From Strigamia acuminata (lineage: Eukaryota > Arthropoda > Chilopoda > Geophilomorpha > Linotaeniidae), in contig OX442317.1 of the NCBI GenBank assembly GCA_949358305.1, forward strand, positions 16,062,491-16,126,490: a stretch of DNA of 64,000 nt, given 5' to 3'. Under the pieces are notes generated by a model. The model searched no databases, was not told the DNA's origin, and saw nothing but the letters and a program-made list of their open reading frames with translations. The position numbers were made by a program, and so were the translations under genes. Within the stretch, counting starts at the first letter, position 1; each line of letters starts with the position of its first letter. Below, one piece after another: positions 52,301 to 63,652 of this stretch.

Positions 52301-54198
52301 ATCAACCAACTGGAACATGGGTTCCACGAATCCCTCCAATCTCGTATCACCGGAAGTGGATACTGAGGAGCAATATGCTAATTCACACCACAACCGGAAC
52401 TGGATACCCAGGACCGGAAATGGATCCACCAATCACATCGATCGGTTGATCGATGGATTATCAAATCTCCATTTCTGCTGAACTAGAGATTCCCATCACT
52501 TAGTGTGAACAATAATTATTAATATATATTTATATTAATCCTAATAAAGTGTCGTTTCATACAAATAAATATATTCTTATATTTATTTACCAGTTTCTTA
52601 ACTCGCAATTCAATTTTACCGCTGAATTATAATCGCGCCATCTAGTGACGACTCGGAGCATTGACAAATGCGGGTTTCGCCAAAAACACTTAGAATTCGG
52701 CCGTGTTATTAATAAATAGCACTTATAAACCGTCATACACTGCATTCTCCCTTGATCTGCTACACTTTGCCCGCCAAGTTCGCTGGGCGTTAGAATGTGT
52801 GAGCCAACCCCTCCAGGCCCCTGACCATCACCAAGAGGAAGTCCATCACCACACAGAGGGTTATGAGGTCTCTGTGGTTCTGGTGGAATAACCCCCTCCT
52901 CTGGCTGCAAAGTTAGCGCCACAATTTCTTCCCTAACAACTCCCCGAATCCCCTGCAGAGTCTCGTCTCTCCAGTATACCAATCTATGGTCGATGTTACG
53001 ACTAAACTGGTTTATCGTGTGGATGACGCGTTCGTTCATTGCCAGCTCGGCAGTCTGCAGATAACGCAACCAATCTGGCTCGTGTTGAGCCCCACCATCA
53101 TTCCTGATATTGACCTCGGGAGTGGATCCCGGAGGCGCACTGGGGCCCAGCCTTACCGTTGGGGTCAACAGTCTCGAAGCTGACGTGTCTATTTGCGACT
53201 CACGCGTGGATGGGGTGGTGTCTGGGCGGTAGGAGCCGTCTGTAGTAGACACTCCCGCCTCTCCAACTGCGGCACCCTCCCGTTTACGCGAGAAAGATGG
53301 CGGCCCACCATCCCTCGCCAAGGGCAAACCATGCACTGATCTGGGCCTAGACCGCGAGTCGGGCGGAGGCGGCGGACTTTCGCAAAACCGCTCACCAGCC
53401 CGACGCAGCCAGGTTGGCCATACACTCTTTGAATCGTCTCTTTGACGACCGCCCTCTGCCATAATAAACAGGCAAAATAGCAGTGACTCAAATGAGTGAT
53501 CTTACTACTTAAAAGTGGTGAAATAACAACACCACTTGTACCTTTGTTTTCCAAAGACAATTGCCACACCCACCGCAAAAGCAGTTTATATGGGTAGCAA
53601 TTGGGGAAAAACTCGGAATACTCCCGGGTTTCGGCACCACGTGTAATGAATCGCGTTTCCAAGCTGATTTGGATGCGTTTGAAAGACGCCGCGATACAGA
53701 AAATGTTGGGAGCCTGGTCCTCGAGACCTGCCCAGCCGTGAATGTGCGCCTTATGTCGGTAGCTAACACACTCCAGATCCCGATCAAACACGAATATTTA
53801 TTTGGCCGGGTATTCCGAGCACTAAAAATGGGGGACAGAAGTTGCTTAGCAATCATAAAAGTTGGGAACAACACGAAAACTCTACGAAAATGCGCTTTTC
53901 TCGACGCGTCGGTAAGACCAAGCTGAACGAATGTCCAGACTTGACTATGCCCGGAGCCAAAAGCAGCACAAGTCCGCGAAGGAATCGAGTATCACCTCAA
54001 CACTAAACGACTGCCTCGCTGTCGAAATCAAGCGAGAAACGCGTGCTAACTCGTGCTTATGGCCCGCACGGTCACACGAATCTAAACTAAACTCCGATCT
54101 ACGCCTAATTAAGCTAAAGCTCCTGATGTGGAGCGGCGAAACTAAGCTAAACGCGCGTAACATGAAATAAATGACACAAAGATTTCAGATCGAAGGCC
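49338..54198. repeat. Spacer between copies 2 and 3 (second copy)
   Basis: Same 4,861 bp as 28763-33623: satellite 49370-49790, LTR and primer site 50957-51408, hairpin array 51420-51610, gag-like ORF 52587-53462 (-), primer site 53622-53639 and LTR 53642-54162. The intervening stretches 49791-50956 and 51611-52586 hold no gene that I can support. Confidence 0.92.
52587..53462 (-). pseudogene. Truncated gag-like ORF (second spacer)
   Basis: Second copy of the ORF at 32012-32887. Confidence 0.5.
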
Positions 54199-57100
54199 AA
54201 GGATTTGTGAAATAGAAGATGTGATTAAAGATGCCGCTCCAAATATCCGTGCTTTGGTGGCGGAAGTTGCAGCCGACATGAATTCGTGCAAAGTGAGTGT
54301 TATGATGCAATTGAGATATCGGCATTCCGTGAAATTGTCGCCAGCTCTTTTTTGGTACCGGGCCGGGCCGTTCGTGATGTTAACGGATGATGTTGATCCA
54401 ATTTTGGATTTGGCTGCGAGGCAACTGGCCGAAGAAAGTGCTGAATATGTAGAAACTCACGACTACTTCTGTTTAGTATGTGTAGAGGCTCTTAAAATTG
54501 ATTTTGATATTTTAAAACAGAAAGGTGAATGGGGCAAAGATGCCATCTTCTTTCCATTGGGTTCGAATATTGATTTATCGGCCGTCATTCGCAATAAGAA
54601 AGCGGTTTTGACTTTTAAAATGGATTTGCGAAAGTCTTTTGTTTGGGCCATTCTTGCATCTTTACATCCGGTAGCTATTAATGCCGAACGCATATCTAAT
54701 TACTTGAAGTATGAGCACGAATTGAACTTGCAAGGCTTAGAATTTCCGCTGCCTTACAGAAACCTAGAAAAATTCCAGTCGCAGAATCCCGATATCGAAG
54801 TAACTATTTATTATTGCAATGGCGATCGCGTGGAAAGATACGTTACCGTTCACAGAAACAGGAAACATCACGTAGATCTATTCTTCTACGGAAAGAATAG
54901 CTACGGACTTGTGAGGGATCCAAAACGGTTGCTGGGTTATTTTCCGTGTCACTACTGCGATAACCAATTCAAGAGCTGCGTGGGAAGAGACAAACATGCG
55001 TCGATATTCCACTCCGTTCCCGAAAAATCGTCGTATCAGGAACTGGACGAATGTCTGCAGAAAAAAAAGGCCGTTGTAAATGTCCAGAACTCGGATCAAA
55101 AAAGTTTTTTATGGTCTGTATTAGCTGCCTTGTATCCAGCCCCCGTTCATGTTTGCAGAGCGGATTATTACGAACAGTTTATGAATAAACTCAATCTCGA
55201 AGGGCTAGTTTTTCCCGTGGGGCCGAAAGAAGTGCTTACGTTCGAAAGACAGAATGTAAGTTTGAACATTAATGTATTCGAGTTGCTGCCCAAGTCCCGC
55301 ATTGTTCCGATTAAAGTAGATATTCTGACGAACCGCCTTATCACTATTAACCTACTGAAGAAACAAAATCATTACATGTGGATCAGGGATTTCTCGCGAC
55401 TCTTGAGCGCCGGCAATAAACATAAGCGGTATTATTGCATGAACTGTATGAACGGGTTTTCCAGTGCCATAGTGCTCGTTAGGCATAAACGATACTGCGG
55501 GAAATATAAAGCCTGCAGCACTAAATGTCCCGACGAAGGAGCTATCTGTACGTTCAAAAGTGAGAAAAAAAAATATCCTTTACCGTACGTTTGTTACGCC
55601 GATTTCGAGGCATTCTTAGTACCTGATGCGGAGAGCGAACCCACTTTACATTCGATCATCATTAATTCTCACGAGCCGTGCGGTTATTCGTTTAAAGTAG
55701 TGTGCACTGAGAACGAAGCTTATTCCAGACCGTTACAGCTGTATAGAGGTCCGGATGCCGTCGATCATTTTTTGCAATCGTTGCGTGCGGAAATTAAAGC
55801 CGTGGTTCAGCAATTTTCCGAATTGGAACATAAACAATTCAATTCCAAAACGATGACTTCGCTTCAATGGATCGCTTATAGAAATGCAACAACGTGTTAC
55901 TTATGCGGTGATGAATTCTTGGAAGAATTAAAAGGCTTGACAAAAGTCTTGGATCATAACCATTTCACCGGGAAGTTTCGTGGGGCCGCACACGCTAATT
56001 GTAACCTCAACTACCATTGGCGGAAATCTGTGCCTATAATTTTCCATAATGGAAAAAAGTATGATTTTCATCTAATATTGCCGCATTTGACCGTCGCGTC
56101 AGAAAAAGTGACGATGATCGCCGAAAACTCGGAATTATACAAATCGTTCACGTTGAAAATCAAGACCGGTGATGATCCAAAACAGGTCGTAACGTTAAAA
56201 TTCATGGATAGTTTCCAATTTCTCGCGAGCAGTTTATCCAATTTGGCAAAAAATCTAGAGAAGTCGCAGTTCGCTGTCTTTCGAAGCGAGTTTAAAGGCG
56301 AGGAAATTGATCTTCTGTTGAGGAAAGGAGTGTACCCTTACAGATATATGACCGGTTGGTCAAAATTTCAAGATAAACTTCCGCCGAAAGAAGAATTTGA
56401 GAACATAACCGACGACGAATACCAATATGCCCAGTTAGTTTGGAAAACGTTCGGAATTAAAAACATGGGCGAATATCACGATTTGTATCTGAAGACCGAC
56501 ACTCTGTTGTTGGCGGATATATTCGAACAGTTCAGAAAAATGTGTTTAAATCACTACAAGCTAGACCCCTGTCATTACATCACGTTTCCAAGTCTTTCTT
56601 GGGACGCTGCGCTGCTCATCACCGAAGTTAAATTGGAGCTTCTGTCTGATCCAGATATGTACATGTTTGTCGAACAAGGAATAAGAGGCGGTGTTGCCAC
56701 TATCAGTCAACGCTACGCCAAAGCCAATAATCCTCTTCTGGCATCGGGATACGATTGCGAGAAACCAGAGAGTTATATCGTCTATTTGGATGCGAATTCC
56801 ATGTATTCCTGGGCAATGAGCAAACCGCTACCAGTTGGCAAGTTTGCCTTCGACGATAATGTAGCCGAATGGTCACAAGAACGGATTTTAAAAATGGGAG
56901 AGAACGATACGATGGGATGCATCTTGGAAGTGGATTTGGGATATCCGCAAGAACTGCATTCGTCCCACAATTGTTTGCCTTTGGCTCCGGAAATGATACG
57001 TTCTGGGGATGACACTTCTCCCAGATTAATCCCGCATTTGCAAGCTCGTTGTAATTACATTCTGCATTACAGAGCTCTGCAATTGTACTTGTCCCTGGGC

Positions 57101-57994
57101 ATGACGTTGATGAAAATAAAAAGAGTGCTGACGTTTGAGCAAAAACCGTGGCTGGCCAAGTATATCAAATTGAATATTGAGAAACGGAAGTCAGCTACCA
57201 GTGATTTTGAGCAGGAATTGGCGAAATTAGCTAACAATTCGGTCTTTGGAAAAACCTTGCAGGACGTGAGGAAATATAGACAATTTTATCTGGTAAACAA
57301 TGCAAAAGACTTGAATACTCACGTCAACCACGTCGGTTTCAAAGGAAAAAAAAAATTAAACAAAAAACTGGTGTTGGTTGAACGGCGAAAGCTGGAATTG
57401 ACGTTAGACAAACCTATTTACAGCGGTTTAACTATCCTGGACTTGTCTAAATGCTTGCTCTACGACTTTCATTACAACGTCATGAAAAAAAAATTCTCAG
57501 ACAAGCTGAGATTGCTGATGACAGATACGGATAGTTTGATGTACGAAATAGAAGCTCCGTCAGTCTACTCGTTCTTCAGAGAAGAAATACCACAAGTGAT
57601 GGATCTGTCTAATTACCACCCACCCGATGGCAGAAACAGGCGTGTCATAGGATGCTTCAAAGACGAGACTGCCGGCGAGCCGATAGAAGAGTTTGTAGGG
57701 CTAAGAGCCAAATGTTACGCTTATAACGTGAACGGGAAAACGAGCATGCGATGTAAAGGCATAAAGAAGGCTGTCGTGGAGCAAGAGCTGGACTTGGAGG
57801 CGTACAAGAAGATATTGTTCGGTGAACGGGAGGCCCACAGATTGAAATTTGAAACGATCAAATCAAAACTGCACGATCTCACAACGGTCAAGGTGGACAA
57901 ATTGGCATTGTCGGCGAAAGACAAGAAACGAGTGATATTAGATGATTGTATTCATACTTTGGCTTATGGATACGTAAGCTTGGCGGAGGATTAA
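54199..57994 (+). pseudogene. POLB: PolB, 5'-truncated (copy 3)
   Basis: As copy 2 but with a 3-bp deletion removing one Glu (FQEDKL to FQDKL near 56370). All catalytic motifs kept. First internal ATG at 54278. Confidence 0.85.
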
Positions 57995-58010
57995 TATGAC
58001 GATGGTTAGT

Positions 58011-59651
58011 TTAATCGTCCCATTTACTACGATCGAATCTGCAATACACGAGGGCGTAAACTTTTATTTCCGGACTCCAATCGGTGACAGTAGATATTCT
58101 AATGTGATCGTTATCATCAAAATCTACTTTTTTCTCTAAATTGTACGTTCTAAAACATACCGGCATTTTACGTGGTGTTTTTGTAACATCTGTACGTGGA
58201 ATATGGAACGTTCGACCATGCCCGTTAATAGACAAGATAAACTCAAACTCGTTAGGTATTACTGTGTATTCTGCTGTAGTAGCATACATGAATAAACTGA
58301 TTCGCGTTATATGCCCGTAATGAGGAGTATAAAACTTCCCATTATGTGCAAATAATTTCCATTCTTCGGACACCTTCAAAAACCAATCGGTCCGTTGCGA
58401 ATGTAGGAACCCTAGCACTAAATCGGCCTGTTCTTCTACTTCGGGAATATTTAGATTTGATATTTTGTCTTCTAATTCCGTCAATTTCTTATTAACTTCT
58501 ATTTTGTTCGCTTCGATGTTAGAATTTAACGTGGCTTCTACCGTATCGACAGTGCCGGCCAAAGCAGCGGGAGCAAAACTTGATTCGTCAACGCTCGGAA
58601 TTGCGCTAATTTTTGATATTTCTTCTTGAACGGATGTCAAAATGGACAACATGTTTTCCTGCAACGTTATTATTTGTTCGTTGGCTAATTTGATTTTATC
58701 GGTAACCTCGTTGACGCTCGTTTGCATTTTATCTGACTTTACGGAATTTTCGTCTACGTACTCGTTTAATTTAAGTTTAGTCTCGTCCAGATCTTTTTGA
58801 ATGGCAGTACTGACTGTGTCTAGCTCCGCTTTCGCCGCTTCAATTTTGGTTTTTAAGTCTTCCGTACTTTCGCTACTAACACCAAATTTTGCGGGTAAAG
58901 CTTTGATTTTGGTTTCCAAGGCTTTAACCTCATTTTCCACACTTTTTTCTAACTTTTTTATATCATCCTGTGCTTGTTTTATCTTGTCATTTGATGCCTC
59001 GATGTTGGTTCTGATTTTGTCCACGTCTAAGTTCTGGATTTTGGTTTCTACTTCATCCAATGCTTCGTTTATTTTTGTATCATAATCGGTTTTATTCTGG
59101 ATTAAGCTATTAGTCAACGTCTCCAACCCAGTCTTTAAATCTTCGATCGCAGATTCCAACTCGGATTTAACGTCATTTATCAAGTCTTTGATTTTGATTT
59201 CTAATGCGCTTATTTGTTTTTCGTCAACTTCTACACCACCGGAAGCAGTCGCATTATCTACTAATATCTTAATGTTCGCTTCTAATTCTTTAATTTTCTT
59301 AATCAAATCTTGTTCCAACGTTCCATATTTTATAGTAGCATAGGCAATATCATTTTTGAGTTTATCAATATCCTTCGTATCAATTCCTTCGCCTTGCCCC
59401 GTTAGCTTAGTAGCTTGATCTTGTACGGTACGTTTTAATGCGTTCAAATCGTTAATTATAGAATCGCAAGCAGCTTTCAGGGCATTTTTAGTCTTTGTGA
59501 TCTCGTCAAAAATTTTTTTTTCTAGATCGGATAATGCATCGTAACCAACGTGATCTGCGAGAACCTCATCTACTTCTCGACGTTGACGTTTGCCCAATTT
59601 ATGCACTGCGTTAAGACGATAATCGTCTCCTAGTTTATTTACGCTTACCAT
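58011..59651 (-). CDS. Coiled-coil, fibre-like protein (copy 3)
   Basis: 546 aa, intact; Ser/Thr change near residue 81 relative to copy 1. Confidence 0.75.
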   Translation of the reverse strand: MVSVNKLGDDYRLNAVHKLGKRQRREVDEVLADHVGYDALSDLEKKIFDEITKTKNALKAACDSIINDLNALKRTVQDQATKLTGQGEGIDTKDIDKLKNDIAYATIKYGTLEQDLIKKIKELEANIKILVDNATASGGVEVDEKQISALEIKIKDLINDVKSELESAIEDLKTGLETLTNSLIQNKTDYDTKINEALDEVETKIQNLDVDKIRTNIEASNDKIKQAQDDIKKLEKSVENEVKALETKIKALPAKFGVSSESTEDLKTKIEAAKAELDTVSTAIQKDLDETKLKLNEYVDENSVKSDKMQTSVNEVTDKIKLANEQIITLQENMLSILTSVQEEISKISAIPSVDESSFAPAALAGTVDTVEATLNSNIEANKIEVNKKLTELEDKISNLNIPEVEEQADLVLGFLHSQRTDWFLKVSEEWKLFAHNGKFYTPHYGHITRISLFMYATTAEYTVIPNEFEFILSINGHGRTFHIPRTDVTKTPRKMPVCFRTYNLEKKVDFDDNDHIRISTVTDWSPEIKVYALVYCRFDRSKWDD

Positions 59652-59674
59652 TTTTTTAATAGAAGGGAAAAAAA

Positions 59675-60028
59675 CTATTTTTTAATTATTTTTTTTTCTT
59701 CTTTCCTCCATTTTTTTAAAACATATAAGCACAAATGGCCGCAAGTAATTTCGTCAAAATTTTGATACTGATTGTAATTGTATTTTATGTTGTCTCCCAG
59801 ATAATCGTATAATTCCAACGGGGGTGGCAAGTCTCCGAAACTATCGAAGTACAGCTTCTTATTTCCAATTTTACTGTATGCCACCCAATGACTTCCGCTT
59901 TCGTGGTGCGTGTTCAAATTAATAATTCCACATTCTTTCGATCGTGGTTTGACGGGTAAAGTATCTCTCGAAAACACTCCTCTAAAAAATGAAATTTTCA
60001 TTCGTCTGGCCAGTTCCTCCAACTGCAA
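59675..60028 (-). CDS. PRO: Adenain-like protease 1 (copy 3)
   Basis: 117 aa counted from TTG. An extra T in the run just after the usual stop position shifts the end and adds IIKK. Catalytic residues unchanged; ATG again absent. Confidence 0.85.
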   Translation of the reverse strand: MQLEELARRMKISFFRGVFSRDTLPVKPRSKECGIINLNTHHESGSHWVAYSKIGNKKLYFDSFGDLPPPLELYDYLGDNIKYNYNQYQNFDEITCGHLCLYVLKKWRKEEKKIIKK

Positions 60029-60042
60029 CGAATCTAGCGGTT

Positions 60043-60510
60043 TTATTTTTTTGTCACCAGTGAGCCGTAAGGTTTCAAGTAAAAACCTTTTCCAGACTTG
60101 CGTTTCCGCGATTTTTTTTTTGCGAATTGCATTCCTTTACCTTCTGAAACTGCATTATGACGTTTTGTCTCATCGAGCATTCTCTTGTTGGTTTTTGCCT
60201 CATCGACAGCTTTGGCAATTCCTGCCGCACCGCCAGCGAGACCGCCTAAAGCCCCCAATAGTGGAAGTAATAAAGGGAAAAATCCGCCAGATTGTTTAAT
60301 TTGATTCGAAGGTATACTCAAAGTCATGCCTTTCTTTTTAGAACCGGCTTTTTTGATCTTGTTTATTTGTCTATCCGTAAGAGACAAGCCATGATTGCCG
60401 TTTAATTGTTCGTATTTCAATCTTAAATGCAAGGGTATCTTTTTTTTGACAGACTTGGATATTTTTCGTTGTTGATTCGGAGATAGATTCACTTTATGTA
60501 TCTTATACAT
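60043..60510 (-). CDS. Small basic protein with hydrophobic segment (copy 3)
   Basis: 155 aa, identical to the other copies. Confidence 0.75.
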   Translation of the reverse strand: MYKIHKVNLSPNQQRKISKSVKKKIPLHLRLKYEQLNGNHGLSLTDRQINKIKKAGSKKKGMTLSIPSNQIKQSGGFFPLLLPLLGALGGLAGGAAGIAKAVDEAKTNKRMLDETKRHNAVSEGKGMQFAKKKSRKRKSGKGFYLKPYGSLVTKK

Positions 60511-60524
60511 TTTTATTTCTTTTT

Positions 60525-60676
60525 TTATATACGTATATATTATTTTATATATATTTATTTATATATATTATATATTATATATTATATATATTATATATAT
60601 ATTATATATATATATATATTATATATATATTATATATTATATATATTTATATATATTTTATATACGTATATATTAT
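60525..60676. repeat. (TA)-rich microsatellite (copy 3)
   Basis: Same tract as at 6791-6942. Confidence 0.8.
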
Positions 60677-60684
60677 TTTAAAAT

Positions 60685-62004
60685 CTAATATAATACTTCG
60701 ATTTTACCCTTGTCTAATTTCATAGTCATTAGTCTATCGCTTATTATCAAAGCGTAGGCTTTAGTGTCGGCAGGAACGGTTTCCGCAAATTTCATTTTTA
60801 TTTGCACGTCCATTATTCCGGTTTTCATTCTTTCGCTTTGTTTCGTGCAATCTATTACGATGAGCGGGTATATATTTCCGTACTCGTAAGTATTAAACGG
60901 TAAATCGTCGGCACCGTAATAGTCTTTTCTAAATTGAATGCAACTTTCTAAGAATTTACAAAAATTGGCTTTCTTAAAATCATTGTTACTGTCCAGATAA
61001 GGATATCGTTCCGAATTTAAGTAGGCATGAACTTCCGTTACATTGCAGTTATCAAATGTGGCTGGATTTTTTAATTGGTCGTCTCTTTTATTCGTTTGTA
61101 AAGCCACGATGATGTAACGTGGTTTTTCTGACGTGCTGGTTGTTACCACTCTCCACGCGTGTTCCTTACTTTGTGGCACGTCTGTCATTTCGAACGACCA
61201 ATGTCGAAAAGCTAATGGAACGTTCACCCCTCTATCTATGGCAGTGAGTAATCTATTCTTTTGGATATCGGACGGTAAGACGTGCGGCATCAACCAATAT
61301 AACTGTTCGATGATAATTTTTCCAACGGGGGTGTTTACTTTTGGGGCGGGACCGGACTGTATCGCTTTAAAAATGGCATCGTTGTCGTGAGTTCGCATTA
61401 AGGTCAAAACTTGTTTGGCACCATATATGATTTTCGTATAGTCTTCGAAAAATCCCATTAAATGTGTTAACGGTACTAACAAAGAGAACGATCCTTTGGG
61501 CGTTGGCATTATGTTGTAAAATATTCTACGTTCTAGAAAAGCGGGATTAAGAGTATCCGATGCTTCGCCCTTGTGATGATCTACTATCCATCCCATATTT
61601 CCGCTCGAATTTTGGAGCTGTTTGTACGTTAGTAAGCCCTTAATAGTGGTAGCATAACCCGGATAATTTATTTCGTCTATTAATTTATCACCTATGTGAT
61701 ATTTCATGTTGCTGAACAAAAATGGCATAAAGTTATTTCCTAACGTTATTATATGGTCTTGTTCATCAGCTTGAGCGATAAGGTCTGTACCATCCGCTTT
61801 CACTAATCTTCCTGTTATGCAGACGTAACTTTTATGAGGGTGAGTCCATACATCTTCGTTTTGAATGATTAATCGAATTTCGGAATTCACATTATTTAAA
61901 TTAGTTCCTATAATAGGATAATATTCGTGGTAGTTGTAGGCATTAACAGATTCATCGACGACGAATGGTTGTTCGACATCCAAATAATTCTCGGAGACTT
62001 GCAT
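60685..62004 (-). CDS. MCP: Major capsid protein (copy 3)
   Basis: 439 aa, intact and the same as copy 1; shows the empty MITE site. Confidence 0.88.
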   Translation of the reverse strand: MQVSENYLDVEQPFVVDESVNAYNYHEYYPIIGTNLNNVNSEIRLIIQNEDVWTHPHKSYVCITGRLVKADGTDLIAQADEQDHIITLGNNFMPFLFSNMKYHIGDKLIDEINYPGYATTIKGLLTYKQLQNSSGNMGWIVDHHKGEASDTLNPAFLERRIFYNIMPTPKGSFSLLVPLTHLMGFFEDYTKIIYGAKQVLTLMRTHDNDAIFKAIQSGPAPKVNTPVGKIIIEQLYWLMPHVLPSDIQKNRLLTAIDRGVNVPLAFRHWSFEMTDVPQSKEHAWRVVTTSTSEKPRYIIVALQTNKRDDQLKNPATFDNCNVTEVHAYLNSERYPYLDSNNDFKKANFCKFLESCIQFRKDYYGADDLPFNTYEYGNIYPLIVIDCTKQSERMKTGIMDVQIKMKFAETVPADTKAYALIISDRLMTMKLDKGKIEVLY

Positions 62005-62016
62005 CGTCGCTATTTT

Positions 62017-62227
62017 TTAATTACTTAATATATATATTTTTTTTAAAAAGAATTACTTAATTAATTACTTAATATATATATTTTTTTAAAAAGAATTACT
62101 TAATTAATTACTTAATATATATATATTTTTTAAAAGAGAATTACTTAATTAATTACTTAATATATATTTTTTTTAAAAAGAATTACGGTATTTAATTAAT
62201 TACTTAATATATATTTTTTTTAAAAAG
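62017..62227. repeat. AT-rich tandem repeats upstream of capsid gene (copy 3)
   Basis: Same array as at 8283-8493. Confidence 0.7.
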
Positions 62228-62381
62228 AATTTATATATTCTCGATTATCTGGCCGTATCGAAGACTTTATAATTTTTATATTTCCACCTCTAATCGACGA
62301 GGGTGTCTTGACAGTGGCAGTGTTGGAGCTGGTGCTGGGGGTATTACTTGCCGTTACGTTCTTATTAAAAATTAACGGCAT
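62220..62381 (-). CDS. Conserved 53-aa ORF (copy 3)
   Basis: Open, same position as in copies 1 and 2. Confidence 0.5.
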   Translation of the reverse strand: MPLIFNKNVTASNTPSTSSNTATVKTPSSIRGGNIKIIKSSIRPDNREYINSF

Positions 62382-62391
62382 GTTTTTTTAA

Positions 62392-63162
62392 TTACGCTTT
62401 AATTAATTTTCGTAAGTGTAAACGTGTAGTAAAAATTTCTCCTCTCAGATTCAGTGGTTTATCGTCTTGATCGGTCAACCAGATCCTGACTTCGTGTATT
62501 TTAGATTGATTTTTCACCGGCAAGTAAACTATGTTATACGGCATTTCTACTATTTTGAAGCCTGGCGGGACATTAGGAAAAAATGCGTATATGATCGGAG
62601 CCGTCTTCCCGTTTTTATAAGAGTCGGTAATAAGATCACAATGGACCAGGATAGTGTTAATGTGAAAAATGTTCACCGGATTAATGGATTCGCTTCTACC
62701 TACACCGTATTTCTTTGTTTTGAGACCGAATAATTTAGCCATACTTCTATTTTCCGAAAAATTGGCCCCGTAACTGGCATCGCTAATCACTAATGTCGTG
62801 GACAGAGTATTATAATTGGCCACGATGTCGATGAAAGGTGCGTCGTCTTTCATATTCCAGTGTCCTCTGGATTTCATTTCGGTATGTATGTACGAGATAA
62901 TGTCGGCAAGTTCGTAACAACCCACGGGAACGATGATGTCGTAGTTGAGCGTACCTATAATACGAGCGGGGACGTTCACATCTACTTCAACAGTGTAGTA
63001 TTTGAACACGTTGTTGTCCTCGGTTATATTTGGCATTGTGTAAAATGTCTCGAGGCTCACTAATCCCAATTCGTATTCGTCGTCACCCAAAATTAAAGGT
63101 GAGCTAAAAGTAGTGAGGAAATCCGATTTCGTACTGCTTAGTACGATAGACATGGTAATCAC
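62392..63162 (-). CDS. mCP: Minor capsid protein (copy 3)
   Basis: 256 aa, intact, same as copy 1. Confidence 0.85.
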   Translation of the reverse strand: MITMSIVLSSTKSDFLTTFSSPLILGDDEYELGLVSLETFYTMPNITEDNNVFKYYTVEVDVNVPARIIGTLNYDIIVPVGCYELADIISYIHTEMKSRGHWNMKDDAPFIDIVANYNTLSTTLVISDASYGANFSENRSMAKLFGLKTKKYGVGRSESINPVNIFHINTILVHCDLITDSYKNGKTAPIIYAFFPNVPPGFKIVEMPYNIVYLPVKNQSKIHEVRIWLTDQDDKPLNLRGEIFTTRLHLRKLIKA

Positions 63163-63180
63163 GATTATTATTACTTTTTT

Positions 63181-63652
63181 TTAATTCGCGAGAATTTTCT
63201 TTCGCATGTTTTCAAACTTGGTTTTATCGAGGATTCTTTCCTCTTTCAGTTCCATAAGTATTTCCACAATTTCGTTGTCGTGAGACTGGTTTCCAGCATC
63301 CCGTGATGCATGCAACAATCGCAGCCTGTCTATTAATTCGTCCGGGTTATTGTAATACTTGTAGTCTACGGAGTTGTGCGGCCGAAACGTTTTCGTGACA
63401 CCTTTGCCAGCTTGGGGTGTGTTCTTGCCAGCTTGGGATGTTGTCTTTGGACGATTTTTATACAGTTCCCAAATTCGTTTAACCACTGTCATATACTTTT
63501 CTCCTTTACTAGACTTTGGCATATTAGTTGCCGAATTGTTCTTTTTAAATAACCCTTGACTAGAAATGAGAATCCTGCCGTAATCCACAAAATTTTGGTC
63601 TGTCATAGTTCCTTCAATCGGTGGAAGTTTTTGCATGAGGAGATGCATTAAC
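63181..63652 (-). pseudogene. DUF8207-like protein, C-terminal fragment (copy 3)
   Basis: Only the last ~157 codons remain. At 63652/63653 homology ends and the frame continues into foreign DNA, giving a chimeric 195-codon ORF (to 63768) whose first ~39 residues are not Polinton sequence. Confidence 0.88.

Larger units (their letters stand above)
33624..54198. repeat. Amplified unit 2 (20,025 bp without the MITE)
   Basis: 20,575 bp, of which 550 are the MITE with its TSD. Otherwise equal in length to unit 1 and nearly identical in sequence. Confidence 0.92.
54199..63652. repeat. Amplified unit 3 (truncated)
   Basis: Begins at the same PolB junction as unit 2 and ends inside the DUF8207-like gene, where homology stops abruptly. 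Confidence 0.92.
54199..63652. mobile_element. Polinton copy 3, truncated at both ends
   Basis: Same left breakpoint as copy 2; ends inside the DUF8207-like gene. No MITE in its capsid gene and no nonsense codon in its minor capsid gene. Confidence 0.93.

Noticed and set aside
1-63652. Three independent Polinton insertions
   Set aside because: Copies 2 and 3 share an internal PolB breakpoint and the same 4,861-bp flank, and unit lengths match exactly; tandem duplication explains this better.
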